DNA of 18,132 nt from an uncultured Rikenella sp. Lineage in GTDB: Bacteria > Bacteroidota > Bacteroidia > Bacteroidales > Rikenellaceae. Both the position numbers and the translations under genes were made by a program. The stretch covers positions 1 to 18,132 of the forward strand of contig NZ_CAJTMN010000041.1 in the NCBI RefSeq assembly GCF_910577125.1, in the 5' to 3' direction. The notes below the pieces were generated by a model. It had not been told where the DNA came from, searched no databases, and was given only the letters and a program-made list of their open reading frames with translations. Below are positions 12,161 through 18,132 of the stretch, in pieces. Every line of letters begins with the position of its first letter. Position 1 is the first letter of the stretch.

Positions 12161-13120
12161 CCCGAACCGTGCTTCCAGCAGGTCGATGAATTTGATGGTC
12201 GCCGCATTCTCCGGAATCCACCGGTACATCTCGCCGATATAGACCAGCGCCTCTTCCAGCGAATCCATGGCGTCCAGCTTCTCGCACTCCGATTCGAACA
12301 TCGCCTCGTTGCCGTGGAACAGCGTGTCGATCATCTCGTGCCGTGCATAGGGGCTCACCTCGATGCCGAAAATCCGTGGAGCCTCCGGCTTTTTCTTTTC
12401 CGGTTTCCGGCTTTTCGGCGCGGCGGTTTCGTCCGTATCATTTCGCACCGGCCCCTCCTGATCCATTGCCGGCACCTCGGTCGCCTGCGGATAGGTCTCC
12501 CGCGAGCCGCTCTCCTGAGTCAGGTAGCTCGCTTCCGACCGTCCCCCCTCGGCGTCCGGGATGGGCTTCTCCTGAACCTCTCCGGTCGTTTCCGGTTCGG
12601 GTTCCGGCTCTGCCACCGGTGCAGCGGCCGCTGTCGCGGGTTTCGGAGACGGATGGGCCGCCTCCCGCTCTTCCAGAAAACGCGTCTGCGACGGACAGGG
12701 ATCCTGTTCGCCCACCTCTTGCACCGTATGGGTCGTCTGCGACATCCGGTCTTCCCGTTCAGCGGCCGGCCGGTCGTCGATCTTTTCCGAATCGGCCGGC
12801 ACCACGCTCTCCGGCATGGCCGTAAACCCGTAGTCGATCCCCCCGCCGTTTACTTCGAAGGATTCGTCGTCCGGAGCCATCCCGTCGTATCCCCCGTCTG
12901 TCGTCATCTCCTCGACCTCGACCCGCGCCGCAGCCAGCTGCATCGCCACGCCGTCCGTACACCGCACTTGCATGATCGCGGCGTAGATCCGCTGCATCCG
13001 TTCCAGAACGATGTCCCGTTCGATAGTCGGCACCCGGCCCGTTTCGTGCCACCGGGCCACATAGGCGGCCACCTGTTTCAGGCCGATCTCCATTTCATGA
13101 TATCCCATAACGCTGCGCAT
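12140..13120 (-). CDS. Hypothetical acidic protein with conserved termini and a disordered middle
   Basis: I recognise no functional family. The 326-residue protein has no signal peptide or membrane segment and is presumably cytoplasmic. An N-terminal helical part (residues ~1-75, MGYHEMEIGLKQVAAYVARWHE...MQRIYAAI) is followed by a long Glu/Pro/Ala/Thr-rich stretch (~75-245) that looks disordered, including the repeat EPEPEPE. The C-terminal ~75 residues (FGIEVSPYARHEMIDTLFHGNEAMFESEC...YRWIPENAATIKFIDLLE) look folded and helical, and seem to be of a type I have seen in other Bacteroidales hypotheticals. ATG 13120 lies 14 bases after a -7 box; an internal ATG at 13108 (MGYHEM) is equally plausible. 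It converges on comF and stops inside the shared terminator loop. Confidence 0.8.
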   Translation of the reverse strand: MRSVMGYHEMEIGLKQVAAYVARWHETGRVPTIERDIVLERMQRIYAAIMQVRCTDGVAMQLAAARVEVEEMTTDGGYDGMAPDDESFEVNGGGIDYGFTAMPESVVPADSEKIDDRPAAEREDRMSQTTHTVQEVGEQDPCPSQTRFLEEREAAHPSPKPATAAAAPVAEPEPEPETTGEVQEKPIPDAEGGRSEASYLTQESGSRETYPQATEVPAMDQEGPVRNDTDETAAPKSRKPEKKKPEAPRIFGIEVSPYARHEMIDTLFHGNEAMFESECEKLDAMDSLEEALVYIGEMYRWIPENAATIKFIDLLEARFGTEEGEA

Positions 13121-13133
13121 TTATACCAAAATT

Positions 13134-13141
13134 CAAAAATA
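13134..13141 (-). promoter_or_regulatory. -7 box of the acidic hypothetical gene
   Basis: On the minus strand TATTTTTG matches TAnnTTTG. It lies 13 bases upstream of ATG 13120, so a start there would have a very short leader; the ATG at 13108 would give a ~20-nt leader. Confidence 0.55.
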
Positions 13142-13348
13142 GGGTTTTCTTCGCTCTTTTTCCATAAATCGTGCCAAGTTTTTTTACGGATCCGTTCCGG
13201 CCCGTTGTCCGAAAACCGAAATCGGAGATCGACCGATTATTCCGAAACAAATCCCCTGCGAGGGGTGGTTTTAGGCCCGATTTCGCTCTAATGCGGCGAT
13301 CTTTCGGGAAGAAAGGGCGGATGCCGATTCACTTTAGCGAAAATATAT

Positions 13349-13356
13349 TATCTTTG
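13349..13356 (+). promoter_or_regulatory. -7 box of the NYN/cold-shock gene
   Basis: TATCTTTG matches TAnnTTTG and lies ~60 bases before ATG 13416. The rest of the divergent intergenic stretch 13121-13415 holds a small hairpin CCCCT-GCG-AGGGG (13253-13265) and nothing else I can name. Confidence 0.6.
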
Positions 13357-13415
13357 AGCCCGTCTTGACGGACGTAAATTAATTCTCACGATTCCAGTCG
13401 TTTCTATTGTATCAT

Positions 13416-14411
13416 ATGTATTCAAACCATGACTTCGCGCCCAAGATCGGCGTATTTTATGACGGTAACTTTCTGCTTCATGCCTCGAATTACTACAACT
13501 ATATCCATCCCCAGCGGAGGCGCTTGTGTCTGAACGGATTGCACGATTTTATCTGTCAGCGGGTGGCCGAAGAGGAGGGGATCGACCCGAAACGGTGCCG
13601 GATCAATGAAGCGCACTATTTCCGCGGCCGGCTCAATGCTTCCGACGCGGCGCAGCGGGGCAGCCAGCTGTACCACGACCGGGTGTTCGACGATATCCTG
13701 ATGTCGGAGGGGGTGCATGCGCATTACCTGCCGCTGCGCAATATCTACGGACGGAAAGAGGAGCGCGGGACGGATGTGTGGCTGGCGCTGGAGGTCTACG
13801 AGATGGCGCTCCGGGGAAAAATCGACATTGCGGTGCTGGTGGTGGCGGACACGGACTACGTGCCGTTGGTGCGCAAGCTGATCGCGCTGGGAGTGCGGGT
13901 GATGCTGATCAGTTGGGAGTTCGAGTATATCAACGACGAGGGGAACCGGATCGTGACCAAAACGTCGCACGAGTTGCTCAACCTGGCGCACTATCCGGTG
14001 CCGATGCAGGAGGTGATCGATTGCGGGTTGCAGCAGAACAATCAGTTGATTATGAATCTCTTCGTGGCTAACGACACTCGTCAGCAGAGCGGTGAAACGG
14101 CGGAAGAGGGAGGAGAGGAAACGGCTGACGAGGCGGCGGCCGAGGCGGAGGACGAATTTACGCCGCCGGGTCGGGCCGGACGGGAGCCGGGAGCACGGTA
14201 TACGAGCACGATCCTCAGTATCAAAACGGGATACGGATTTATCAAATACCCGAACAACAACCTCTTTTTCCACAGTCTGGATGTGATCGAAGGCGAATTT
14301 TCGGCCTTGGCGCCGGGGGATGAGGTGGAGTTCTCGATCGACCAGAACGATCAGGGACAGGACGTGGCCAAACAGGTCAAACGCCTCGGCGGGGGTGGAT
14401 TCGGGGCGTAG
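13416..14411 (+). CDS. NYN-domain (PIN-like) ribonuclease fused to a cold-shock domain
   Basis: The 331-residue cytoplasmic protein has two recognisable parts. Residues ~10-200 form a NYN/DUF88 domain of the PIN-like nuclease superfamily, with acidic residues in the expected places: D16 in GVFYDGNF, D120 in RGTDVWLAL, and D145 and D147 in VVADTDYVPL. A Glu/Ala-rich acidic linker (~225-258) leads to a cold-shock/S1-like domain from ~262, with an RNP1-like KTGYGFIKY and RNP2-like LFFHS. By family knowledge it is a metal-dependent RNase with an added RNA-binding module; the target RNA is unknown. ATG 13416 is preferred over the TTG at 13407. It converges on mnmA. Confidence 0.88.
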   Translation: MYSNHDFAPKIGVFYDGNFLLHASNYYNYIHPQRRRLCLNGLHDFICQRVAEEEGIDPKRCRINEAHYFRGRLNASDAAQRGSQLYHDRVFDDILMSEGVHAHYLPLRNIYGRKEERGTDVWLALEVYEMALRGKIDIAVLVVADTDYVPLVRKLIALGVRVMLISWEFEYINDEGNRIVTKTSHELLNLAHYPVPMQEVIDCGLQQNNQLIMNLFVANDTRQQSGETAEEGGEETADEAAAEAEDEFTPPGRAGREPGARYTSTILSIKTGYGFIKYPNNNLFFHSLDVIEGEFSALAPGDEVEFSIDQNDQGQDVAKQVKRLGGGGFGA

Positions 14412-14437
14412 CACCTCTTTTTTTTTGAACCGGTTGT

Positions 14438-14469
14438 AACTGCCGCTTTCTCGAAAGAAAGCGGCAGTT
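14438..14469. terminator. Hairpin between convergent NYN/CSD and mnmA genes
   Basis: AACTGCCGCTTTCT (14438-14451) and its complement (14456-14469) form a 14-bp stem with loop CGAA, four bases from the mnmA stop. Neither side is followed by a good T tract, and a 9-T run lies upstream at 14418-14426. It probably acts as a terminator or 3'-end stabiliser. Confidence 0.7.
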
Positions 14470-14472
14470 CCG

Positions 14473-15591
14473 TTATATCCTCTCCAGAATGCCTCCGCCG
14501 GCGACGCAGTCGCCCAGATAAAAAACCACCGGCTGGCCCGGCATCGGCGCCCACGCCGCATCGTGCAACAGGTCGAGGCGGAGCTCTCCGTCCGGTTCGA
14601 CCGCGATTCGGCACCCTTTCCGCGGATTGCGTCCGATTCCCCGCACCCGGACATCCAACTCATCGGCGTATTCCGACAGCGTGGCGGGCGGAACCACCGT
14701 ACGCCACGCCGTCAGCCACAAGGTGCGCCGCAGCAAAGCCTCCTTTTCCGCACTGACGATTACCCGATTCCGTGCCGGATCGACCGATACGACACGTGGC
14801 GGTCTTCCGCCTCCGTACGGTGCCGGGTCGAAAAGTGTGATACCCCGCTTTTGTCCCGCCGTGTAGAGTCCGTACCCTTCGTGCCGGCCCACCGCCGCTC
14901 CCGTCCGCCCATCGACCGCCTCGCCGGGGGTCAGACAGGCGGCCGGCAGGCTGTGTCGTAAAAAATCTTCGTATTTCAGACCTTCCGTAAAGCAGACTCC
15001 CATGCTCTCCCGGCCTGTCGGCAGGTCGGCATATCGCTCCGCCATGCCGGCCTTTACGGCCTGCTTGGTGGAGTCGCCCAACGGCAGGATGGCCCGGACG
15101 ATGATCTCTTCCGGTACCTCCCACAGGTAGTACGACTGGTCTTTTGCCGCGTCCGCGCCACGCCGGAAACAGGCGTGCCCGTTCAGGGTCGCGGTGCGTG
15201 CGTAGTGTCCGGTGGCTATATGATGGATTCCCATCCGGTCGGCCGCTTCGGCCAACAGGCGCCACTTGATCCGCGGATTGCAGCGCGAACACGGAGCCGG
15301 TGTCCGTCCCGCAGCGTGTTCCGCCAGGGTGTAGCCGATGATTTTGCGGCGGAACAGCTCGTGGCAGGGTTCGATCGTCAAGGGTATAGCCAGCTTTTCT
15401 GCCATCGCCGCCGCCCGTTCCCGGGTCGGCGCGGAGTCGAGCAGGTCCAAAAAAAGAGCGCGAGGACGGTAGCCCGCCTCGCGCAGTAGATGTGCCGCAG
15501 TCGCAGAGTCGATACCGCCGCTCCATGCAACCAGTATTTCGGTGCCCGGCGTCACGCTGTCTCTCTGTTCCGGCATACGGTGTGTGCTCAT
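14473..15591 (-). CDS. mnmA: tRNA-specific 2-thiouridylase MnmA
   Basis: The 372-residue cytoplasmic enzyme adds sulfur to U34 of tRNAs for Glu, Gln and Lys, using ATP and a persulfide donor. The PP-loop SGGIDS spans residues 24-29. The catalytic pair is visible: C104 in CSRCNPRIKW aligns with the nucleophile of the family's CN-x-x-IKF motif, and C200 in GVCFTE is the persulfide cysteine. TGHYAR (127-132) and KDQSYYLW (150-157) are also typical. An additional cysteine, C101, makes a CxxC with C104. The start at 15591 lies 29 bases downstream of the DUF3276 stop on the same strand, so the two are probably one transcript. Some Bacteroidetes carry two MnmA paralogues, so this may not be the only copy. 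Confidence 0.93.
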   Translation of the reverse strand: MSTHRMPEQRDSVTPGTEILVAWSGGIDSATAAHLLREAGYRPRALFLDLLDSAPTRERAAAMAEKLAIPLTIEPCHELFRRKIIGYTLAEHAAGRTPAPCSRCNPRIKWRLLAEAADRMGIHHIATGHYARTATLNGHACFRRGADAAKDQSYYLWEVPEEIIVRAILPLGDSTKQAVKAGMAERYADLPTGRESMGVCFTEGLKYEDFLRHSLPAACLTPGEAVDGRTGAAVGRHEGYGLYTAGQKRGITLFDPAPYGGGRPPRVVSVDPARNRVIVSAEKEALLRRTLWLTAWRTVVPPATLSEYADELDVRVRGIGRNPRKGCRIAVEPDGELRLDLLHDAAWAPMPGQPVVFYLGDCVAGGGILERI

Positions 15592-15620
15592 CGGTCGGCC
15601 GTGTCGCTTCGGCCTGCCGA

Positions 15621-16001
15621 TTACAATCCCTTGAAGAAGTCGTCTTCGGAGATCGAACCTGCTCCGTCCGACGCATTGGCCGGCCCCGAGCCGATCGCCG
15701 AGCCGTCCGGGTTGAAGAGTTCCGGCCGTTCGCGTTTCACGTAATCCACCACCTCTTTGAACCCGTCGCCGAATTTCTGGAAGTCTTCTTTGTATAAGTG
15801 AATCTTGTGTTTGTCGATCGTGAAACTCCCGTCACGCATCTGCTTTTTGCGGCTTTCGGTAATCGTCACGTAGTAGTCTCCGCCGCGCGTAGCTTTCACA
15901 TCGAAGTAGTAGATGCGTTTCCCCGCCTTCACCGGCACGGAGTACAGTTCATCGCCCATAGAGTCCATCTCGCTCCGGTCGTTGTAGTCAAAATTGCTCA
16001 T
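15621..16001 (-). CDS. DUF3276 / PUR-alpha-like nucleic-acid-binding protein
   Basis: The 126-residue cytoplasmic protein is one of the small Bacteroidetes proteins with a single PUR-like repeat that dimerise to bind single-stranded DNA or RNA. The domain covers about residues 18-97, with GKRIYYFDVKATRGGDYYVTITESRKK and HKIHLYKEDFQKFGDGF, followed by a helix (KEVVDYVKRE). The C-terminal ~28 residues are Gly/Ser/Asp-rich and look flexible. Start ATG 16001 is preceded by AT-rich sequence. It lies 29 bases upstream of mnmA, with no terminator between. A long leader with a hairpin may precede it. Confidence 0.9.
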   Translation of the reverse strand: MSNFDYNDRSEMDSMGDELYSVPVKAGKRIYYFDVKATRGGDYYVTITESRKKQMRDGSFTIDKHKIHLYKEDFQKFGDGFKEVVDYVKRERPELFNPDGSAIGSGPANASDGAGSISEDDFFKGL

Positions 16002-16026
16002 ACAGTATTAATTTAAGTTATTGGTA

Positions 16027-16153
16027 GCGTGCCCGTTCGGACACGCCGGTTGTCTGGTCTGCGAAAATGTCGCGCTTCGGTTCCGTCGGTCGGGCGAGGG
16101 GCTGTGTCCGCCCGCGGCAAACGGCGGTTTTTCCGAATCGTTGTTCAAATGTA
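16027..16153 (-). promoter_or_regulatory. Leader and putative promoter of DUF3276-mnmA
   Basis: On the minus strand the -7-like box TACATTTG (16146-16153) would give a leader of ~140 nt before ATG 16001. The leader contains a hairpin GCGTGTCC-GAAC-GGGCACGC (16027-16046, one G-U pair). The rest of 16002-16314 holds only the DUF389 promoter. Confidence 0.5.
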
Positions 16154-16276
16154 GATAAAAAATCATATCCCGAAAAATTTTGGGAGACTTTTCTGCGAAC
16201 TTTGTTCCGCGGGGCGGTTGCCGGGCCTGCGGGAATCTCCTGCCGGCGGCGGGTTGCGACTCCTCCGGAAAAGACG

Positions 16277-16284
16277 TATCTTTG
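16277..16284 (+). promoter_or_regulatory. -7 box of the DUF389 gene
   Basis: TATCTTTG matches TAnnTTTG and lies 30 bases before ATG 16315. A weak -33-like TTGC is 19-20 bases upstream. Confidence 0.65.
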
Positions 16285-16314
16285 TCTTTTACCGAACGAA
16301 AAACCGTTGTTCTC

Positions 16315-17697
16315 ATGTCAGAATCGAACGAATCTTATACCACGCTCCGTCGCCGTCTGCTCCGTTTCCTCCGCGACCGGTTCAATCTGGACGAGGATAA
16401 GGCGACCGAGGAAGAGGTGCGCGAGAATATCAACCGGGGAGTCGAGTTCCGGGGGACGAATCTGTGGGTGCTGATTTTCGCGATTTTCATCGCTTCGATC
16501 GGCCTGAACGTCAACTCTACGGCGGTGATTATCGGGGCGATGCTCGTGTCGCCGCTGATGGGGCCGATCATGGGGGTGGGGCTGGCGCTGGGGGTCAACG
16601 ACTTCGACCTGATGAAGCAGTCGCTGCGCAGTCTGGGGCTGGCTGCGGCGGTCGGGCTGGTTACATCGACGCTCTATTTCTGGATCAGCCCGATCAGCAC
16701 GGCGCAAAGCGAACTGCTGGCCCGGACGACGCCGACGATCTACGATGTGCTCATCGCGTTGTTCGGCGGGCTGGCCGGTATCGTGGCCCAGTCGCGCAAG
16801 GATCGGACTTCGACGGTGATTCCGGGGGTGGCGATCGCTACGGCGCTGATGCCGCCGCTCTGTACGGCCGGGTTCGGACTGGCGAGGGGGAATATGGCCT
16901 TTTTCTTCGGAGCGTTCTACCTCTTTTTTATCAATGCGGTCTTCATCGCGGTCGGCACGTTTATTATCGTCCGGTTTCTGAAGTATCGGAAAACGGCGTT
17001 CGTCGATCCGAAACGGGAGCGGCGGGCGCGACGCTACATGACGGCGATCGTGACCGCGACGCTGGTGCCGAGTATCGTGCTGGCTTATGACATCGTCCAG
17101 CGTACGATTTTCGAAAGCAATGCCCGGGAATATATCGAGCGGGTGTTGTCGTTCGACGGGGCGGAGGTGGTGAGCGCCACGCCAACCTATGCGCGCGACA
17201 CTTCGACGATCGAAGTGACGCTGATCGGGAATAAGGTCTCGGAGGATGCGATCGCGCTGGCCCGCAATCAGTTGTCGGCCTATCACCTGGCCGATACGCG
17301 TCTGATGGTGCACCAGGCGGGGACGGACGGCACGTTGGACGGACGGATGATGCAGAGCGTGCTGCACAGCAATGTCGAGATTCTGGAAGAGAAGAACCGG
17401 CAGATCGAACGTCTGCAGCAGCTGACGGATCGTTATCTGCGCGACACCTTGCCGGCGGCGGATATCGTGCGTGAGCTGGGCTCGTTGTGGGGGACTCAGC
17501 TGGTGGGGCAGGTGAGCTTGACGAAGGCTCCGGTTTTTACGGGTGACGGTCGGACGACGGATACGGTGGTCTATTGTTATATTACTCCGGCGGCGGATGT
17601 TTCGCTGGGGGAGGATCAGCGAGAGAAGTTGACCGAATGGCTTCGGGTTCGGACGAAGATGAGCAGGGTGGAACTGGTGGTGAAGGCGGCGGAGTGA
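16315..17697 (+). CDS. DUF389-family integral membrane protein
   Basis: The 460-residue inner-membrane protein is of the DUF389 (uncharacterised hydrophobic domain) family; no transport activity is established for it. A charged N-terminus (~40 residues) precedes several membrane segments between about residues 45 and 265. These include the family's hallmark stretch NVNSTAVIIGAMLVSPLMGP (~62-81) and the later GVAIATALMPPLCTAGFGLA (~171-190). The remaining ~190 residues form a soluble domain with a coiled-coil-prone helix (EILEEKNRQIERLQQ). ATG 16315 follows a -7 box; the open frame upstream to 16180 is non-homologous. It is monocistronic. A long antisense open frame over it is a shadow. Confidence 0.92.
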   Translation: MSESNESYTTLRRRLLRFLRDRFNLDEDKATEEEVRENINRGVEFRGTNLWVLIFAIFIASIGLNVNSTAVIIGAMLVSPLMGPIMGVGLALGVNDFDLMKQSLRSLGLAAAVGLVTSTLYFWISPISTAQSELLARTTPTIYDVLIALFGGLAGIVAQSRKDRTSTVIPGVAIATALMPPLCTAGFGLARGNMAFFFGAFYLFFINAVFIAVGTFIIVRFLKYRKTAFVDPKRERRARRYMTAIVTATLVPSIVLAYDIVQRTIFESNAREYIERVLSFDGAEVVSATPTYARDTSTIEVTLIGNKVSEDAIALARNQLSAYHLADTRLMVHQAGTDGTLDGRMMQSVLHSNVEILEEKNRQIERLQQLTDRYLRDTLPAADIVRELGSLWGTQLVGQVSLTKAPVFTGDGRTTDTVVYCYITPAADVSLGEDQREKLTEWLRVRTKMSRVELVVKAAE

Positions 17698-17801
17698 GGG
17701 TGAGATTTGAATGCCGGCGTGTGCGGAAGAAGGATTGCGGAACCTAAGGCGTAGCGCATGAACAAGGAGTTGGGCCGACACGGCCAATTGCCCACCGCGG
17801 G

Positions 17802-17818
17802 GCCCCACAGGGGCTTTT
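17802..17818 (+). terminator. Possible terminator downstream of DUF389
   Basis: GCCCC (17802-17806) and GGGGC (17810-17814) form a short stem with loop ACA, followed by TTTT. It lies ~105 bases after the DUF389 stop. The stem is short, and an alternative pairing GGGCCCCAC (17800-17808) with GTGGGGCCC (17845-17853) competes with it. Confidence 0.5.
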
Positions 17819-17881
17819 ACTAGGGTTATCACTGCCTTATTTAGGTGGGGCCCGGCCGGCCTGAGGCCAGTCTATGCTCGA

Positions 17882-17957
17882 CCGCGCGCGACAGCTGGAG
17901 AAGGAAATCATCCAAACGCGTGGTGCGCGTTTGGATACGATTTCCGCCAGCGCGCGG
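17882..17957 (-). repeat. R1-type hairpin copy 4, inverted and with a different tip stem
   Basis: The outer stem is CCGCGCGC (17882-17889) with GCGCGCGG (17950-17957). The middle stem is GGAAATC (17903-17909) with GATTTCC (17939-17945). The inner stem is ATCCAAACGCG (17910-17920) with CGCGTTTGGAT (17926-17936) around the loop TGGTG. The two-base bulge and the long unpaired strand lie on the opposite sides from copies 1-3, so this copy has the reverse orientation. The framework is kept while the 11-bp tip is unrelated in sequence. Confidence 0.8.
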
Positions 17958-18025
17958 AGAAAGGCGGCGGAACGATAGTGGAGCCGCAGTAAGGCAAACA
18001 CGGGGGCCGGAAATTGGACGAAGTC

Positions 18026-18129
18026 GGAGCGGGCCGGCGCCCGGGAGGTGCCGCAATATTCGGCGCGTGAGCGGCGTGTTGCGGGCCTCCCGAGGGGGAG
18101 GCGTCCGGCCCGCGCGGCTCTTCGAGCCG
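18026..18129 (+). repeat. Right copy of the 104-bp dispersed repeat
   Basis: The copy is direct and the same length as 227-330. It is identical over the first ~22 bp and almost identical over the last ~50 bp, including the terminal CGGCTC-TTC-GAGCCG hairpin. The window ends three bases after it. Repeats at both window ends are what one expects if an assembly stopped in a multicopy element, although the repeats could also be functional. Confidence 0.9.
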
Positions 18130-18132
18130 CAG

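Larger units (their letters stand above)
17698..18132. repeat. GC-rich intergenic repeat region at the right end, no gene
   Basis: After the DUF389 stop I see no coding sequence. The stretch holds the possible terminator, the 9-bp inverted repeat at 17800-17853, R1-type hairpin copy 4 (17882-17957) and the right copy of the 104-bp repeat. It resembles the left end of the window in composition and plan. Confidence 0.75.

Noticed and set aside
13171..13368. 65-residue plus-strand frame in the divergent intergenic stretch
   Set aside because: It starts with GTG, overlaps the NYN gene's -7 box and shows no homology or ribosome binding site.
13422..14663. 413-residue minus-strand frame opposite the NYN/CSD gene
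   Set aside because: It is antisense to a protein with intact motifs in both domains and extends into mnmA in a different frame.
15490..15797. Fifth tail fragment suggested by the plus-strand reading VFRCPASR near the mnmA start
   Set aside because: The similarity to the VFRCVASRNKR reading of the cassette ends is a few residues in a shadow frame; the nucleotides do not match the border sequence.
16008..16316. 102-residue minus-strand frame divergent to DUF389
   Set aside because: It is Pro/Arg/Ser-rich, has no homology I can see, and runs through the DUF389 -7 box and the putative DUF3276 promoter and leader.
16318..17832. 504-residue minus-strand open frame opposite DUF389
   Set aside because: It has an Arg/His/Pro/Gln-rich composition typical of an antisense shadow, while the DUF389 protein on the other strand has family motifs.

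Overview
The window looks like chromosomal DNA of a GC-rich member of the Bacteroidales, most likely Alistipes or a close Rikenellaceae relative. Most genes are preceded by the Bacteroidetes -7 box TAnnTTTG and lack strong Shine-Dalgarno sequences. The gene content fits that group: DUF3276/PUR-alpha, a DUF5117/DUF4953-type zinc metalloprotease, a DUF389 membrane protein, a SPOR-like protein, and MenG/UbiE for menaquinone. The genus is inferred from composition and gene content, not from a search.

Layout. Positions 1-1565 hold no ordinary gene; they are a mosaic of GC-rich repeats and hairpins with two short promoterless protein-tail cassettes on the minus strand. Positions 1616-4619 form a plus-strand operon: rsgA, a TrmH/SpoU-family RNA methyltransferase and a class-III aminotransferase. 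A third tail cassette (4632-4818) and a strong terminator separate it from the minus-strand metalloprotease (4895-7420). An hsp20 gene (7640-8080) and a minus-strand tRNA-His (8165-8239) follow. The next plus-strand operon (8327-12119) has five tightly packed genes: FtsX/LolE-like permease, ubiE/menG, a lipoprotein, a SPOR-like secreted protein and comF. A convergent acidic hypothetical gene (12140-13120) ends inside the shared terminator. A NYN-nuclease/cold-shock fusion (13416-14411) converges on mnmA (14473-15591), which lies downstream of the DUF3276 gene (15621-16001) in one minus-strand unit. A DUF389 gene (16315-17697) is last, and from 17698 the window returns to GC-rich repeats.

The main novelty is in the intergenic DNA. 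Three minus-strand cassettes of 187-199 bp each encode only the last ~60 residues of a FISUMP/C-type-lectin-fold protein (pattern PAPG..R...VG..G..WSS...LDF...R..GFQLRCLSE-stop). That fold is typical of targets of diversity-generating retroelements. The cassettes share nearly identical nucleotide borders but have very different interiors, and none has a full-length gene attached. Two lie in a tandemly duplicated unit that also carries a hairpin family with compensatory stem changes (R1, four copies in the window) and a ~115-nt multibranched inverted-repeat element (R2). I read this as a dispersed reservoir, or the debris, of a tail-diversification system. No reverse transcriptase, template repeat or intact recipient gene is in the window, so activity is inference only.

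A ~104-bp repeat lies near both ends of the window in the same orientation. It suggests that the window, or the contig it came from, is bounded by a dispersed genomic repeat.
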